Assembly (NCBI RefSeq): GCF_947489035.1
Contig: NZ_CANLCI010000015.1
Location: 39,829-103,828 of the forward strand
Source: an uncultured Ferrimonas sp.
GTDB taxonomy: Bacteria; Pseudomonadota; Gammaproteobacteria; Enterobacterales; Shewanellaceae
Direction of reading: 5' to 3'
DNA: 64,000 bases
The notes under the pieces were generated by a model. It saw only the letters and a program-made list of their open reading frames with translations, searched no databases and was not told the origin of the DNA. Position 1 is the first letter of the stretch. Each line of letters begins with the position of its first letter. The position numbers and the translations under genes are program-made. This document shows positions 18,557-26,560 of this stretch, piece by piece.

Positions 18557-18573
18557 ACACGAAACGTTAAATA

Positions 18574-18664
18574 TGGCGGAGGGATAGGGATTTGAACCCT
18601 AGAGGAGCTATTAACCCCTGCCGGTTTTCAAGACCGGTGCATTCGACCACTCTGCCATCCCTCC
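18574..18664 (-). tRNA. tRNA-Ser (anticodon TGA), copy 2
   Basis: This 91-base gene matches copy 1, with the TGA anticodon, long variable arm and encoded CCA. It is 17 bp upstream of the second GCT tRNA. Confidence 0.97.
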
Positions 18665-18676
18665 GAGGCCGCTAAC

Positions 18677-18704
18677 TATATAAGAATCTCGATGATGCTG
18701 TAAA
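18677..18704 (-). promoter_or_regulatory. Promoter of tRNA-Ser module 2
   Basis: On the minus strand TTTACA (18704-18699) and TATATA (18682-18677) are 16 bp apart, 12 bp before the tRNA. The phrase GGTGCTTTACAG around the -35 box is shared with module 3. Confidence 0.75.
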
Positions 18705-18941
18705 GCACCATTTTTCTTAAGTGACTAATAAATAAGTGATTAGTGAACAATTTTGCAACAAGCAAACTATAACCATGAAGTAACTAACAACATTTTCGCT
18801 TTAACTTAGATGAATGCCCTACAAACAGCGACAAGACCGTAGATCGCTTTGCTACTTCCCTCACAGTTTCCACCACTGCATTTGAGTCTTTTTCATACAA
18901 CACCGAAAATACTTACACTTAAGACAATTACCGGAACCTTC

Positions 18942-19484
18942 ATGAACCCATCATCACATCAACGCTCGATTCATCGCGGTTTTACCCTAATCGAGTTGGT
19001 TGTCGTTATCGTGATTCTTGGTGTACTCGCAGCCGTTGCTGCACCAAAGTTCATCAACTTAAGTACCGATGCAAAAAATGCCGCGCTAAAAGGCCTTGAA
19101 GGCAGCGTCAAAAGTGCCATGCAGATCAGCAAGGCCAAATTGACCACATTAGGATTGCACGAGCAGACAGCGGTCACCTCTTGGACCCACCCAACGACCG
19201 TAGGGAATTGGTGTGAGACGTGCATGTTTAACTTCGGCTATCCGGCCAATATGCCCGCAACCTGGTTCAGCCTAGTTGAAAACCTTGGTGCGATTGACGA
19301 TCCACAAACCGACTTTGTTCCAGCGGCTGGGATCACTGGCATGGCAACCAGCGTGGCGTTCACCTTCCCAGACAATGTAAACGACGATGGCAGCAATACC
19401 ATTGCCACCCAAAGCTGTTATGTGCGCTATACCCCCGGCGATGCGACCACATTACCAGTGGTTGAGATGGTGCCTTGCCAGTAG
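18942..19484 (+). CDS. MSHA-type type IV pilin
   Basis: This 180-residue protein has a short basic leader followed by the prepilin cleavage and helix motif [18 protein letters not shown] and then [20 protein letters not shown], very close to MshA-family pilins. Prepilin peptidase should cut between Gly and Phe and methylate the new N-terminus. Cysteines in WCETCMF and near the C-terminus (SCYVRY, VPCQ) could form disulfides, as in the pilin D-region. The start at 18942 gives the usual short leader ([13 protein letters not shown]); the earlier ATG at 18849 would add an unlikely extension. No assembly genes (ATPase, secretin, minor pilins) are nearby, so it relies on machinery elsewhere. It is inserted between tRNA-Ser modules. 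Confidence 0.88.
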   Translation: MNPSSHQRSIHRGFTLIELVVVIVILGVLAAVAAPKFINLSTDAKNAALKGLEGSVKSAMQISKAKLTTLGLHEQTAVTSWTHPTTVGNWCETCMFNFGYPANMPATWFSLVENLGAIDDPQTDFVPAAGITGMATSVAFTFPDNVNDDGSNTIATQSCYVRYTPGDATTLPVVEMVPCQ

Positions 19485-19550
19485 GGTTAACGCTTACGCT
19501 CTGCACAAGCCGTTGACGTTGTCGTATTTCGTCAGTAACGGCGCCCCGAA

Positions 19551-19582
19551 AGAAAAAAGGCTCACCACTTGGTGAGCCTTCT
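19551..19582. terminator. Hairpin terminator after the pilin gene
   Basis: AAAGGCTCACC pairs with GGTGAGCCTT around an ACTT loop, with AAAAAA on one side and CTTTAT on the other. It could end the pilin transcript, but its sequence (GGCTCACC/GGTGAGCC) matches the tRNA-Ser module terminators, so it probably began as one of them. Confidence 0.75.
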
Positions 19583-19589
19583 TTATATA

Positions 19590-19635
19590 TGGGTCTGGGA
19601 GCATTCAAGTCTGGCCTAGCCACTCGCCGTCGTGC
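19590..19635 (-). pseudogene. Possible decayed tRNA-Ser(GCT) relic
   Basis: The base triplet TGG at 19590 lies exactly 8 bases beyond a GGTGAGCC hairpin, as at the CCA ends of the intact GCT tRNAs. The sequence AGCCACTCG at 19618 matches the D-arm side of those tRNAs but is about 40 bases too close. This suggests a third GCT copy that lost its middle. The remaining similarity is short, so chance is possible. Confidence 0.3.
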
Positions 19636-19721
19636 CTCCGGCGTCACTCGCTCCGCTCCTTGCGACCCCTAAGCTAGGGCTCATGCACCCTACCCCTACA
19701 ACACATTTTGGCGCAGATACG

Positions 19722-19750
19722 AAAAAGGCTTCCCGTTTGGGAAGCCTTTT
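19722..19750 (-). terminator. Terminator of tRNA-Ser module 3
   Basis: AAAAGGCTTCCC pairs with GGGAAGCCTTTT, 7 bases beyond the third tRNA-Ser(TGA). Its stem differs from the GGTGAGCC hairpins of the other modules. Confidence 0.88.
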
Positions 19751-19757
19751 CGAAATA

Positions 19758-19848
19758 TGGCGGAGGGATAGGGATTTGAACCCTAGAGGAGCTATTAACC
19801 CCTGCCGGTTTTCAAGACCGGTGCATTCGACCACTCTGCCATCCCTCC
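19758..19848 (-). tRNA. tRNA-Ser (anticodon TGA), copy 3
   Basis: This 91-base gene is the same as the other two TGA copies. Here the tRNA is followed directly by its own terminator instead of a GCT tRNA. Confidence 0.97.
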
Positions 19849-19859
19849 GGCGGATTCGC

Positions 19860-19888
19860 ACTATAGAGAGTCACCTAGGCTCTGTAAA
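19860..19888 (-). promoter_or_regulatory. Promoter of tRNA-Ser module 3
   Basis: On the minus strand TTTACA (19888-19883) and TATAGT (19865-19860) are separated by 17 bp and end 11 bp before the tRNA. Confidence 0.78.
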
Positions 19889-20063
19889 GCACCAATCCAA
19901 TGATTTTACACCGTTTGCTGCACAAATAGGCAAATCACACCGTAGTGACCCCGTTCCACACTAAAATGATTAGTAACAACTCGATTGTTGGTGCAACTAA
20001 TGCAAAATACGATAATCTAAACCAGTGTTCACACCAATGCGCTAATTAAAGGAGCAGCCATTT

Positions 20064-20720
20064 ATGGAAACCCGTCGTTTTGAAACGGCCCAGACCCAAG
20101 GGGTCGAAATCAACCGCGTACTACGCAACACCTACATGTTGTTGTCGATGACGCTTTTGTTTGCAGCCGCTGTCGCTGGCGCAGCAATGGCTTTCGGTTG
20201 GCCTCATCCTGGCCTGATCATCACCTTAGTCGGTTTCTACGGCTTGCTGTTCTTGGTTCATAAAACCCAAAACAGCAGCGCTGGTATTCCTGCTGTCTTT
20301 GCCCTAACCGGCTTCATGGGCTACACCTTGGGTCCGATTCTGGCCATGTACTTAGGTGCAGGCATGGGTGACGTGATCATAATGGCCTTTGGTGGCACCG
20401 CTATGGTGTTCTTTGGTTTGTCTGCTTACGTGCTGATGACCGGCAAAGACATGTCGTTCATGGGCGGCATGATGCAAGCAGGCTTCTGGGTGATCATCGC
20501 GATGTTTATCGCCAACCTGTTCCTCAACATCCCTGCGCTGAGCATGGCAATGAGCGGCATGTTCATCCTGTTCTCCTCTGGTGCCATCTTGATGCAAACC
20601 AGTGCCATCATTCACGGCGGCGAGCGCAACTACATCAGCGCAACCGTTACTCTGTTTGTGTCGCTGTACAACATCTTCGTTAGCTTGCTGAGCCTGCTAG
20701 GCATGGGCGGCGACGATTAA
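20064..20720 (+). CDS. yccA: BAX-inhibitor-1 family membrane protein (YccA)
   Basis: This 218-residue inner-membrane protein belongs to the BI-1/TMBIM family, whose E. coli member YccA is an FtsH substrate and modulator. A short cytoplasmic N-terminus (METRRFETAQTQGVEINRVL) leads into seven hydrophobic segments, with the family features GFMGYTLGPIL and FLNIPAL, and a C-terminal helix containing SLYNIFVSLLSLLG. A strong ribosome-binding site (AAAGGAG) precedes the ATG. A terminator follows the stop. It is immediately upstream of the tus genes, an arrangement seen in many gammaproteobacteria. Confidence 0.92.
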   Translation: METRRFETAQTQGVEINRVLRNTYMLLSMTLLFAAAVAGAAMAFGWPHPGLIITLVGFYGLLFLVHKTQNSSAGIPAVFALTGFMGYTLGPILAMYLGAGMGDVIIMAFGGTAMVFFGLSAYVLMTGKDMSFMGGMMQAGFWVIIAMFIANLFLNIPALSMAMSGMFILFSSGAILMQTSAIIHGGERNYISATVTLFVSLYNIFVSLLSLLGMGGDD

Positions 20721-20757
20721 GCTAAGGCTTATCGAGCCGATTTGAATCGGTTACAAT

Positions 20758-20781
20758 AAGGCCCCTAACGGGGCCTTTTTT
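20758..20781 (+). terminator. Terminator after yccA
   Basis: AAGGCCCC pairs with GGGGCCTT around a TAAC loop and is followed by a T-tract. Confidence 0.9.
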
Positions 20782-20809
20782 ACGCCTGTCGAACAGAAAT
20801 CGGAAACTC

Positions 20810-21199
20810 ATGAGTCAATTTGTCGTGTTTGTTAATGGCCCAGCCTATGGCAATCAACACGCCTATACGGCGTTGCGCTTTTGCCAAGCGGCATTAACCG
20901 CCGGGCACACGCTTACCCAAGTGTTCTTTTATCAAGATGGGATCCATAACGCCTCGTCTTTACTTTCCCCCGCCAGTGACGAGTTTGCCATCAGTCAGCA
21001 ATGGCAGCAGCTGGCACAACAGCAGGTATCCCTCGTGTGTTGTGTCTCTGCTGCGCTACGCCGTGGCGTACTGGATGACGAAGCCGCTGCCGATCTGGAT
21101 CTCCCCAATGGCAATATTGTGCCGTGGTTCAGCCTTGGTGGCTTAGGCGAATACGTAACGGCAGCAGCGAACGCTGATCGGGTGGTGCAATTTGGCTGA
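20810..21199 (+). CDS. tusD: Sulfurtransferase subunit TusD
   Basis: This 129-residue DsrE-family protein is part of the TusBCD complex, which relays sulfur from TusA to TusE for 2-thiolation of tRNA wobble uridine. The conserved cysteine region is SLVCCVSAALRRGV. The N-terminus FVVFVNGPAYGNQHAYTALR and the end GGLGEYVTAAANADRVVQFG are typical of TusD. It overlaps tusC by 8 bp and starts the tusDCBE operon. Confidence 0.94.
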   Translation: MSQFVVFVNGPAYGNQHAYTALRFCQAALTAGHTLTQVFFYQDGIHNASSLLSPASDEFAISQQWQQLAQQQVSLVCCVSAALRRGVLDDEAAADLDLPNGNIVPWFSLGGLGEYVTAAANADRVVQFG

Positions 21200-21557
21200 T
21201 CCAATTCAATTAACGGTGTTATTTCAGCAGCCTCCTCACGGCAATAGCGCCGGACGTGAAGGCCTGGATCTACTCTTACTCAATGCCAGCTACGATGTGG
21301 TTTCTGCCGCCGTATTTGTGGGTGATGGGATCTATCAATTGCTGCAGCAACAACAGCCACAACGGCTCGACAGCAAAAATCACGTTGTGACCTTTAAAGC
21401 CCTGCCGATGTACGACGTTGAGACCATCGTGGTGTGCCAGCAATCGCTGCAAGAACGCAGCATCAGCGCCGAGCAACTGCTGCTGCCCGTCCGTGAGCAA
21501 ACCCCACAGCAGATCGCGGCATTATTAAGCCAAAGCAAAGAGGTGCTGACGTTTTGA
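21192..21557 (+). CDS. tusC: Sulfurtransferase subunit TusC
   Basis: This 121-residue DsrF-like protein is the second subunit of TusBCD. It has the family opening VLFQQPPHGNSAGREGLDLL and a central segment VVSAAVFVGDGIYQLL. The frame starts with TTG at 21192, inside the tusD end, and stops overlapping the tusB start, so the three genes are translationally coupled. The start codon is inferred from the frame and could be slightly different. Confidence 0.92.
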   Translation: MADPIQLTVLFQQPPHGNSAGREGLDLLLLNASYDVVSAAVFVGDGIYQLLQQQQPQRLDSKNHVVTFKALPMYDVETIVVCQQSLQERSISAEQLLLPVREQTPQQIAALLSQSKEVLTF

Positions 21558-21841
21558 CCACCCTACATACCTTAAGTCAGCCCTGCAGTAACCCTGAAGC
21601 ACTGCAACAGCAACTGCGCTATCGTCAGCCAAGCGATCCTGTGCTGCTATTACAAGATGCCGTGCTCATGGCTCAGCAGCCGCGCTTTACCGCACAGCTG
21701 ACTCAATACCCACTGTATGTTCTGCAGGACGATGTCGCCGCCCGCGGTTTGTCATTGCCGCCTCAATTAACGGCAACTTTAATCAGCTACCCCGAATTTG
21801 TGCAACTGACGTTGGACACCCAGCAACAAGTATCATGGTGA
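21554..21841 (+). CDS. tusB: Sulfurtransferase subunit TusB
   Basis: This 95-residue DsrH-like protein completes the TusBCD complex. It begins with TTG overlapping the tusC stop (TTGA) and shows the family pattern MTTLHTLSQ at the N-terminus, [13 protein letters not shown] in the middle, and an aromatic-rich end. It lies 4 bp before tusE. Confidence 0.85.
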   Translation: MTTLHTLSQPCSNPEALQQQLRYRQPSDPVLLLQDAVLMAQQPRFTAQLTQYPLYVLQDDVAARGLSLPPQLTATLISYPEFVQLTLDTQQQVSW

Positions 21842-21845
21842 AACA

Positions 21846-22172
21846 ATGATTTTTAATGGCGATGAGATCGCAACCGATAAACAAGGCTACCTGCTTGATA
21901 GCAGCCAGTGGTGCGCCGAGATGGCTCCACAATTGGCCGCAGAGGAAAACATCGAATTAACCAGTGCCCATTGGGAAGTGGTTAACTTTGTGCGCGATTT
22001 TTACCTGGAATTTAACACCAGCCCCGCCATCCGCGTGCTGGTTAAGGCCATTGGCCAAAAGTTGGGTGAAGACAAAGGCAACAGCAAATACCTGTATAAG
22101 TTGTTTCCAAAAGGTCCAGCAAAACAAGCCACTAAGATCGCCGGTTTGCCTAAGCCTGCGCGCTGCATCTAA
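21846..22172 (+). CDS. tusE: Sulfur acceptor TusE (DsrC family)
   Basis: This 108-residue protein accepts sulfur from TusBCD and passes it to MnmA for tRNA thiolation. The DsrC fold features are visible: [12 protein letters not shown] near the N-terminus, [20 protein letters not shown] in the middle, and the catalytic cysteine as the penultimate residue (ARCI). Residues [20 protein letters not shown] form the flexible C-terminal arm. It ends the tus operon. Confidence 0.95.
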   Translation: MIFNGDEIATDKQGYLLDSSQWCAEMAPQLAAEENIELTSAHWEVVNFVRDFYLEFNTSPAIRVLVKAIGQKLGEDKGNSKYLYKLFPKGPAKQATKIAGLPKPARCI

Positions 22173-22180
22173 CCCCTACC

Positions 22181-22209
22181 GCAACGGAGCTTCACGGCTC
22201 CGTTGCTTT
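22181..22209 (+). terminator. Likely terminator of the tus operon
   Basis: GCAACGGAGC pairs with GCTCCGTTGC around a 6-base loop just after tusE. The following T-tract is weak (TTTG). Confidence 0.5.
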
Positions 22210-22325
22210 GCTGCCATCCTCTCAGCCCACACCAGCCGCAACGGCAGCATTTATCGGTTAAATACCCATAAAATAATTGTGGTTCTCTCCTACACTAACG
22301 GGTGACGACACTTTGGGAGAGCCCT

Positions 22326-22559
22326 ATGGAATACCACGTCACTAGCTTGGTCTTGCAGTTGCAGCCCGATCAGCGGGACACGGTGTTGCAATACCTCCAT
22401 TCCATTGAAGGTGCCGAGATCCACGCCGAAAGTGGCGATGGCCAATTGGTTATCACCCTTGAAGGCGATGGTCAGCTGCCCGGTGTTGAAGCGTTGCACA
22501 CCATTCCCGGAGTCATTTCAGTCAGCTTGATCAGCCATCCTCACGCCGCGTTAAAATAG
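22326..22559 (+). CDS. napD: NapD-like chaperone
   Basis: This 77-residue protein matches NapD, the cytoplasmic chaperone that binds the Tat signal peptide of the periplasmic nitrate reductase NapA. Its N-terminus MEYHVTSLVLQLQPD and the segments GAEIHAESGDGQLVITLEG and IPGVISVSLISH fit the family's ferredoxin-like fold. The start at 22326 has a good ribosome-binding site (GGGAG, 7 bases upstream); the frame from 22302 is rejected. No nap structural genes flank it, so it is a stand-alone copy. Confidence 0.8.
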   Translation: MEYHVTSLVLQLQPDQRDTVLQYLHSIEGAEIHAESGDGQLVITLEGDGQLPGVEALHTIPGVISVSLISHPHAALK

Positions 22560-22639
22560 TGGTTAGGCTGTTCGCGGCGCGCCGTGACCGCCGCTTCGGA
22601 CTGGTTTGGGTTTTAAACTGAGTTTTGCTTAAGCAAGAT

Positions 22640-23323
22640 TCAAGAACACTCCGCTTGTTGTTGGTAATGCGGGTGCTGAGCCAGTTGGATCTGTGCCGAA
22701 TCAATCACCTTGGTGCCACTGATGCCATTGCTGGCTTGGGCGAGCAACGCCGTGGCCACTTGCTCAACTCGTACTGGCCGCCAAGCATCGGCACCGGGCA
22801 ACCAAGCCAGCGCGCGCATTGCCAGCCCACCAATAAACTCCCCCAGTCGAAACTCATCCCGTTGCGCCAACAGCATGGAGGGTCGGTAGATACATAACCC
22901 CTTTAAGCCAATCTGCTGGAGCCGTTGCTCCATCTGTTGTTTGGTTTGCAAATAGAAACCGCGGGATTTGGGCGACACCCCCAAACTGCTGATCACATGA
23001 AACTGCGCCACTTGCTGCTGCACCGCCCATAAACCCAAACTGAGCACCGCGTCCAGATCCACGGCGGTAAAAGCGGCTTTGCTGCCGGCTTGCTTGATGG
23101 TGGTGCCTAAGCAGCAAAAAACCGCATCAACCCCGTTAGCCACTTGCAGCTTGCTGATGTGCGCTAACGGTAAAATATGCTCGATTACCTGCGGGTGCGA
23201 CTGCCATTGCGTGGCGCGGCGGCTAAGTACATGTACCGTCGTGACGTTCGAGCTGGCCAGCAGTTGGTTAATCAACTGGCGGCCTACTGCGCCGGTGGCT
23301 CCGGCGACCAAAACTGATTTCAT
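22640..23323 (-). CDS. Atypical short-chain dehydrogenase (YraR/TIP30-like)
   Basis: This 227-residue NAD(P)-binding protein begins with the Rossmann motif VLVAGATGAVGRQLINQLL and keeps a serine-plus-YxxxK-type active-site region (VISSLGVSPKSRGFYLQTKQ). Its layout is that of atypical SDRs such as E. coli YraR and the eukaryotic TIP30/HTATIP2 group. The CIYRPSMLL strand after the active site is typical of that group. The substrate is unknown. It is convergent with napD and has no obvious partner gene. Confidence 0.82.
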   Translation of the reverse strand: MKSVLVAGATGAVGRQLINQLLASSNVTTVHVLSRRATQWQSHPQVIEHILPLAHISKLQVANGVDAVFCCLGTTIKQAGSKAAFTAVDLDAVLSLGLWAVQQQVAQFHVISSLGVSPKSRGFYLQTKQQMEQRLQQIGLKGLCIYRPSMLLAQRDEFRLGEFIGGLAMRALAWLPGADAWRPVRVEQVATALLAQASNGISGTKVIDSAQIQLAQHPHYQQQAECS

Positions 23324-23426
23324 GGTGTTCCCTCTGTGTCTCAGTGCATGCTACCGCGCCAATTCCGTTCAATGAAAGCCTTTGTTGTGACCGCTTGATG
23401 ACAGCACAAGGCCAGATCTGGCCAAC

Positions 23427-23454
23427 AAAAACGGCCTAAGTCTTCACTTAGGCC
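23427..23454 (-). terminator. Terminator downstream of nrdG
   Basis: CGGCCTAAG pairs with CTTAGGCCG around TCTTCA and is followed on the minus strand by TTTTTG. A separate 14-bp palindrome, GGCCAGATCTGGCC, lies just beyond it at 23410-23423. Confidence 0.85.
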
Positions 23455-23486
23455 GCGCGAAGGGGCAGCACGTTGCCAGCAAGCCA

Positions 23487-23951
23487 TTAACGCAGGTAAT
23501 GCACCACTTGGTTGCTGCTACCGCGCCACTTTAAGTTCACGTCTTTAAGCGTTTGTTCGAACTTACCGTCAATCAACACATCCAGCTGATCAACCACCTG
23601 CAGTTGCAATGGTGACAGTTCGGCGCGGGTGTAACCCGTCCACAACCAAATGTCTTTGCCCGGCGCTTCGGCTCGTACTCGCTGAACCAGCGCTAAGATT
23701 TCGGTCACGTTGGCCGGATGTAATGGATCCCCGCCAGAGAGCGATAAGCCCCGACGTTTGATCCGCGGATCGGTTAGATCAGCAATGATCTTATCCGCCA
23801 GCGCCTGATCAAATTGATGGCCACTGCTTGGGTTTAACGTGGATTGGTTATAGCAGCCTCGGCACTGATGCACGCAACCGGACACAAATAAGGTGCAGCG
23901 AGTGCCTGGGCCATTCACAACATCAACGGGGTAATATTGGTGATAATTCAC
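23487..23951 (-). CDS. nrdG: Class III RNR activase NrdG
   Basis: This 154-residue radical-SAM enzyme creates the glycyl radical on NrdD. The 4Fe-4S cluster motif CxxxCxxC reads CVHQCRGC, in the context GTRCTLFVSGCVHQC. SAM-binding features include LSLSGGDPLHPAN. It lies 97 bp after nrdD on the same strand and ends at a strong terminator, so the two form a simple operon. Confidence 0.96.
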   Translation of the reverse strand: MNYHQYYPVDVVNGPGTRCTLFVSGCVHQCRGCYNQSTLNPSSGHQFDQALADKIIADLTDPRIKRRGLSLSGGDPLHPANVTEILALVQRVRAEAPGKDIWLWTGYTRAELSPLQLQVVDQLDVLIDGKFEQTLKDVNLKWRGSSNQVVHYLR

Positions 23952-24048
23952 AACTTATGCCTCAAGTAACCGTTTGCCACAATGGCCTTAATAAAACAAC
24001 AATGCCGCCTGCGCGAACGCCGACGGCATGCCTGTGTGACCAAGGGGA

Positions 24049-26169
24049 TTACAGGTGTTTAACTCGGCGTTTCACTTCTTCTTGCTTACCAGAGTTAAAT
24101 GGGCGTGCATCGGGGCTGCCCAAATAACCGCAAACCCGACGAGTTACCGACACTTTGGTGGGTTCGTTGTTGCCACAGTTCGGGCAAGTAAAGCCTTTGC
24201 TGGTGCACTCAAATTCGCCGGTGTGGCCACATTCATAGCACTCATCAATCGGCGTATTCGTACCGTAATAAGGCACTTTGTCGTAGGCGTAGTTCCATAC
24301 GTCTTCCAGCGCTTCGATGTTGTGCTGCATGTTGGGGTATTCGCCGTAACTGATGAAGCCACCAGAGGTGATCTCTGGGTACGGCATCTCAAAATCGATC
24401 TTATCGTACGGGTTTACCGTTTTTTCTACGTCTAAGTGAAAACTGTTGGTGTAGTAACCCTTGTCGGTTACCCCTTCCACCACACCAAAGGCTTTGGCAT
24501 CAATTTTACAAAAACGGGTACACAGGTTTTCACTTGGGGTTGAGTACAGGCTAAAGGCGTAACCGGTTTCCTCTTTCCACTGCTCTACCGTGGTACGCAG
24601 GTGACGAACAATATCCAAAGCGTGCTGGCGCAGCTGTTCGTTGTCGTACACATGCTGCTGATTATTAAACAGCGCGTTCACGGTTTCATGCAGGCCGATG
24701 TAGCCTAAAGAGATGGAAGCACGGCCATCTTTGAAGATCTCAGAGATGTCGTCTTCGGGTTGCAAGCGCACACCACAAGCCCCTTCTTGGTACAGGATTG
24801 GCGCCACCTTGGCTTTCACCCCTTGCAAACGCTCAATGCGGGTCATCAGTGCCTTACGGCTTACCTGCAAACGTTGTTCCAAGATCTGATAGAAGCGGGT
24901 CAGATCCCCTTCCGCTTCAATGGCGATGCGCGGCAAGTTGAGCGACACCACGCCTAAGTTGTTGCGGCCATCGTGGATCAGCTCACCGTTTTCTTCGTGG
25001 GTACCCAGGAAAGAACGACAACCCATCGGGTTCTTAAACGAACCGGTTACCTCAACCACTTTGTCGTAGTTAAGAATGTCGGGGTACATCCGCTTAGAAG
25101 CACACTCAAGTGCCAGCTGCTTGATGTCGTAATTGGCGTCGTTTGGCTTCAGGTTGTGGCCATCTTTAATGGCAAACACCAATTTAGGGAACACCGCGGT
25201 TTTACGGTTTTTGCCCAAACCGGCGATGCGGTTTTTCAAAATGGATTGCTGAATCAACCGCGCTTCCCAGCTGGTGCCTAAACCAAACCCTAAGGTGACA
25301 AACGGCGTTTGGCCATTGGCGGTGTGTAAGGTGTTTACTTCGTATTCCAACGATTGGAATGCATCAAAACACTCTTTTTCGGTGCGGGTGTTGGCAAAAC
25401 CTTGGGCATCGGGGATCTGCCACTCTTGCGCAACTTGCAGGTGCTTTTGATAGCTGGCCTGTACGTACGGCGATAAGATCTCATCAATGCGGTTGATGGT
25501 GGTGCCGCCGTAGATGTGGGAGGCCACCTGAGCGATGATCTGCGCGGTAACCGCCGTGGCGGTCGAGATCGACTTGGGAGTGTCGATCTCGGCGTTGCCC
25601 ATCTTAAAGCCGCCGGTCAGCATGCCATTCAGATCAATCAACATGCAGTTAAACATCGGGAAGAATGGCGCGTAATCCAGATCGTGGTAATGGATTTCAC
25701 CGCGTTCGTGGGCTTGCACCACTTCTCTTGGCAGAATATGACGACAGGCGTAATGCTTGGCCACAATGCCCGCGAGCAGATCTCGCTGGGTTGGGATCAC
25801 CTTGGCGTCTTTGTTGGCGTTTTCGTTCAACAAGTCGTTGTTGCTTTGCTCAACCAAACCGCGAATCTCACGATTCAAGTGGCTGCTTTTTTCCCGCGCA
25901 ACGTCACGGTCATGACGATATTCAATGTAGGCGCGAGCCAGATCTTTGTGCGGCCCTTCCATCAGCTGGATCTCAACCGCCTGCTGAATTAAGTCGATGT
26001 GCACTTCTTCATGGATAGCCAATTGTTCGGTTACCGCAGAGGCTAATTGCACCGCATAAACCTGGTCTTCACAGTGGATCGCCTTGGCGGCGCGCATCAC
26101 CGCTTGGGTGATCCGGGCACTGTCAAAGGGCAAACGGGTTCCGTCCCGCTTGATAACAACTGGCATCAT
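24049..26169 (-). CDS. nrdD: Anaerobic ribonucleoside-triphosphate reductase NrdD
   Basis: This 706-residue class III ribonucleotide reductase makes dNTPs without oxygen. It starts with an ATP-cone (VIKRDGTRLPFDSARITQAV), has the catalytic ten-stranded barrel, a C-terminal zinc site (CYECGHTGEFECTS and CPNCGNNE) and the glycyl-radical loop VCGYLGSPDARPFNSGKQEE near the end. The first Met at 26169 is followed directly by a second at 26166; either could be the start. Two NrdR boxes and an FNR-like site lie upstream. Confidence 0.97.
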   Translation of the reverse strand: MMPVVIKRDGTRLPFDSARITQAVMRAAKAIHCEDQVYAVQLASAVTEQLAIHEEVHIDLIQQAVEIQLMEGPHKDLARAYIEYRHDRDVAREKSSHLNREIRGLVEQSNNDLLNENANKDAKVIPTQRDLLAGIVAKHYACRHILPREVVQAHERGEIHYHDLDYAPFFPMFNCMLIDLNGMLTGGFKMGNAEIDTPKSISTATAVTAQIIAQVASHIYGGTTINRIDEILSPYVQASYQKHLQVAQEWQIPDAQGFANTRTEKECFDAFQSLEYEVNTLHTANGQTPFVTLGFGLGTSWEARLIQQSILKNRIAGLGKNRKTAVFPKLVFAIKDGHNLKPNDANYDIKQLALECASKRMYPDILNYDKVVEVTGSFKNPMGCRSFLGTHEENGELIHDGRNNLGVVSLNLPRIAIEAEGDLTRFYQILEQRLQVSRKALMTRIERLQGVKAKVAPILYQEGACGVRLQPEDDISEIFKDGRASISLGYIGLHETVNALFNNQQHVYDNEQLRQHALDIVRHLRTTVEQWKEETGYAFSLYSTPSENLCTRFCKIDAKAFGVVEGVTDKGYYTNSFHLDVEKTVNPYDKIDFEMPYPEITSGGFISYGEYPNMQHNIEALEDVWNYAYDKVPYYGTNTPIDECYECGHTGEFECTSKGFTCPNCGNNEPTKVSVTRRVCGYLGSPDARPFNSGKQEEVKRRVKHL

Positions 26170-26198
26170 TCACTACTCCTGACAACAACTTGATTAGA

Positions 26199-26246
26199 AC
26201 ACTATATCTTGGCGCCAGTAGGGGAAAAGGCACCACATCTAGTATC
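26199..26246 (-). promoter_or_regulatory. Two NrdR boxes upstream of nrdD
   Basis: ACACTATATCTTGG at 26199-26212 and, on the other strand, ATACTAGATGTGG within 26231-26246 both resemble the NrdR consensus acaCwAtATaTwGwgt. Their centres are 32 bp apart, the spacing usual for NrdR operators, and they lie 30-80 bp before nrdD. Confidence 0.65.
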
Positions 26247-26273
26247 AACATAGAGATAACTGGGGAAGAAACT

Positions 26274-26287
26274 TAGATCAAAATCAA
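26274..26287 (-). promoter_or_regulatory. FNR-like site
   Basis: TAGAT-CAAA-ATCAA matches the FNR/CRP-type palindrome TTGAT-N4-ATCAA at nine of ten positions. It lies about 105 bp before nrdD, where an anaerobic activator would be expected. Confidence 0.4.
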
Positions 26288-26560
26288 ACAATATAGGATT
26301 GACTTCGTTCCGTTAGAGGTGCTAACGGTGTGACCTAGCTCTCACGACAGGGGCGACTATAGCCTAAGAGGATTGGTGTCTGCATTGGCAAAAGTTGGGT
26401 TATTCGGGCGGGATCACCGCTTTGAAAGATCAAGCTTGATCTGCGAAAAATTGCCAAAAAATTAAGAAAAATAAAGCGTTCTAAAACTGGGTTAAATTGG
26501 TTGAATTATTGAACGTGGTGATGCTATTTAGCCACAACAGCACCACCACGGTAACAACCG
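26288..26560. other. Intergenic region between nrdD and phoA
   Basis: This AT-rich stretch has no coding frame I can support. It contains a 14-bp palindrome, GATCAAGCTTGATC (26428-26441), and a long hairpin at 26514-26550 (CGTGGTG pairing with CACCACG) just after the phoA stop. The hairpin may end the phoA transcript although it has no clear T-tract. Confidence 0.4.

Larger units (their letters stand above)
17957..18704 (-). repeat. Tandem duplication of a tRNA-Ser(TGA)-tRNA-Ser(GCT) module
   Basis: Two modules about 475 bp apart have the same layout on the minus strand: a TTTACA/TATAxA promoter, tRNA-Ser(TGA), a 17-18 bp spacer, tRNA-Ser(GCT) and a GGTGAGCC-type hairpin. The tRNA bodies are identical as far as I can read, while spacers and hairpins have diverged, so the duplication is not very recent or the tRNAs are kept alike by selection or gene conversion. 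Confidence 0.85.
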
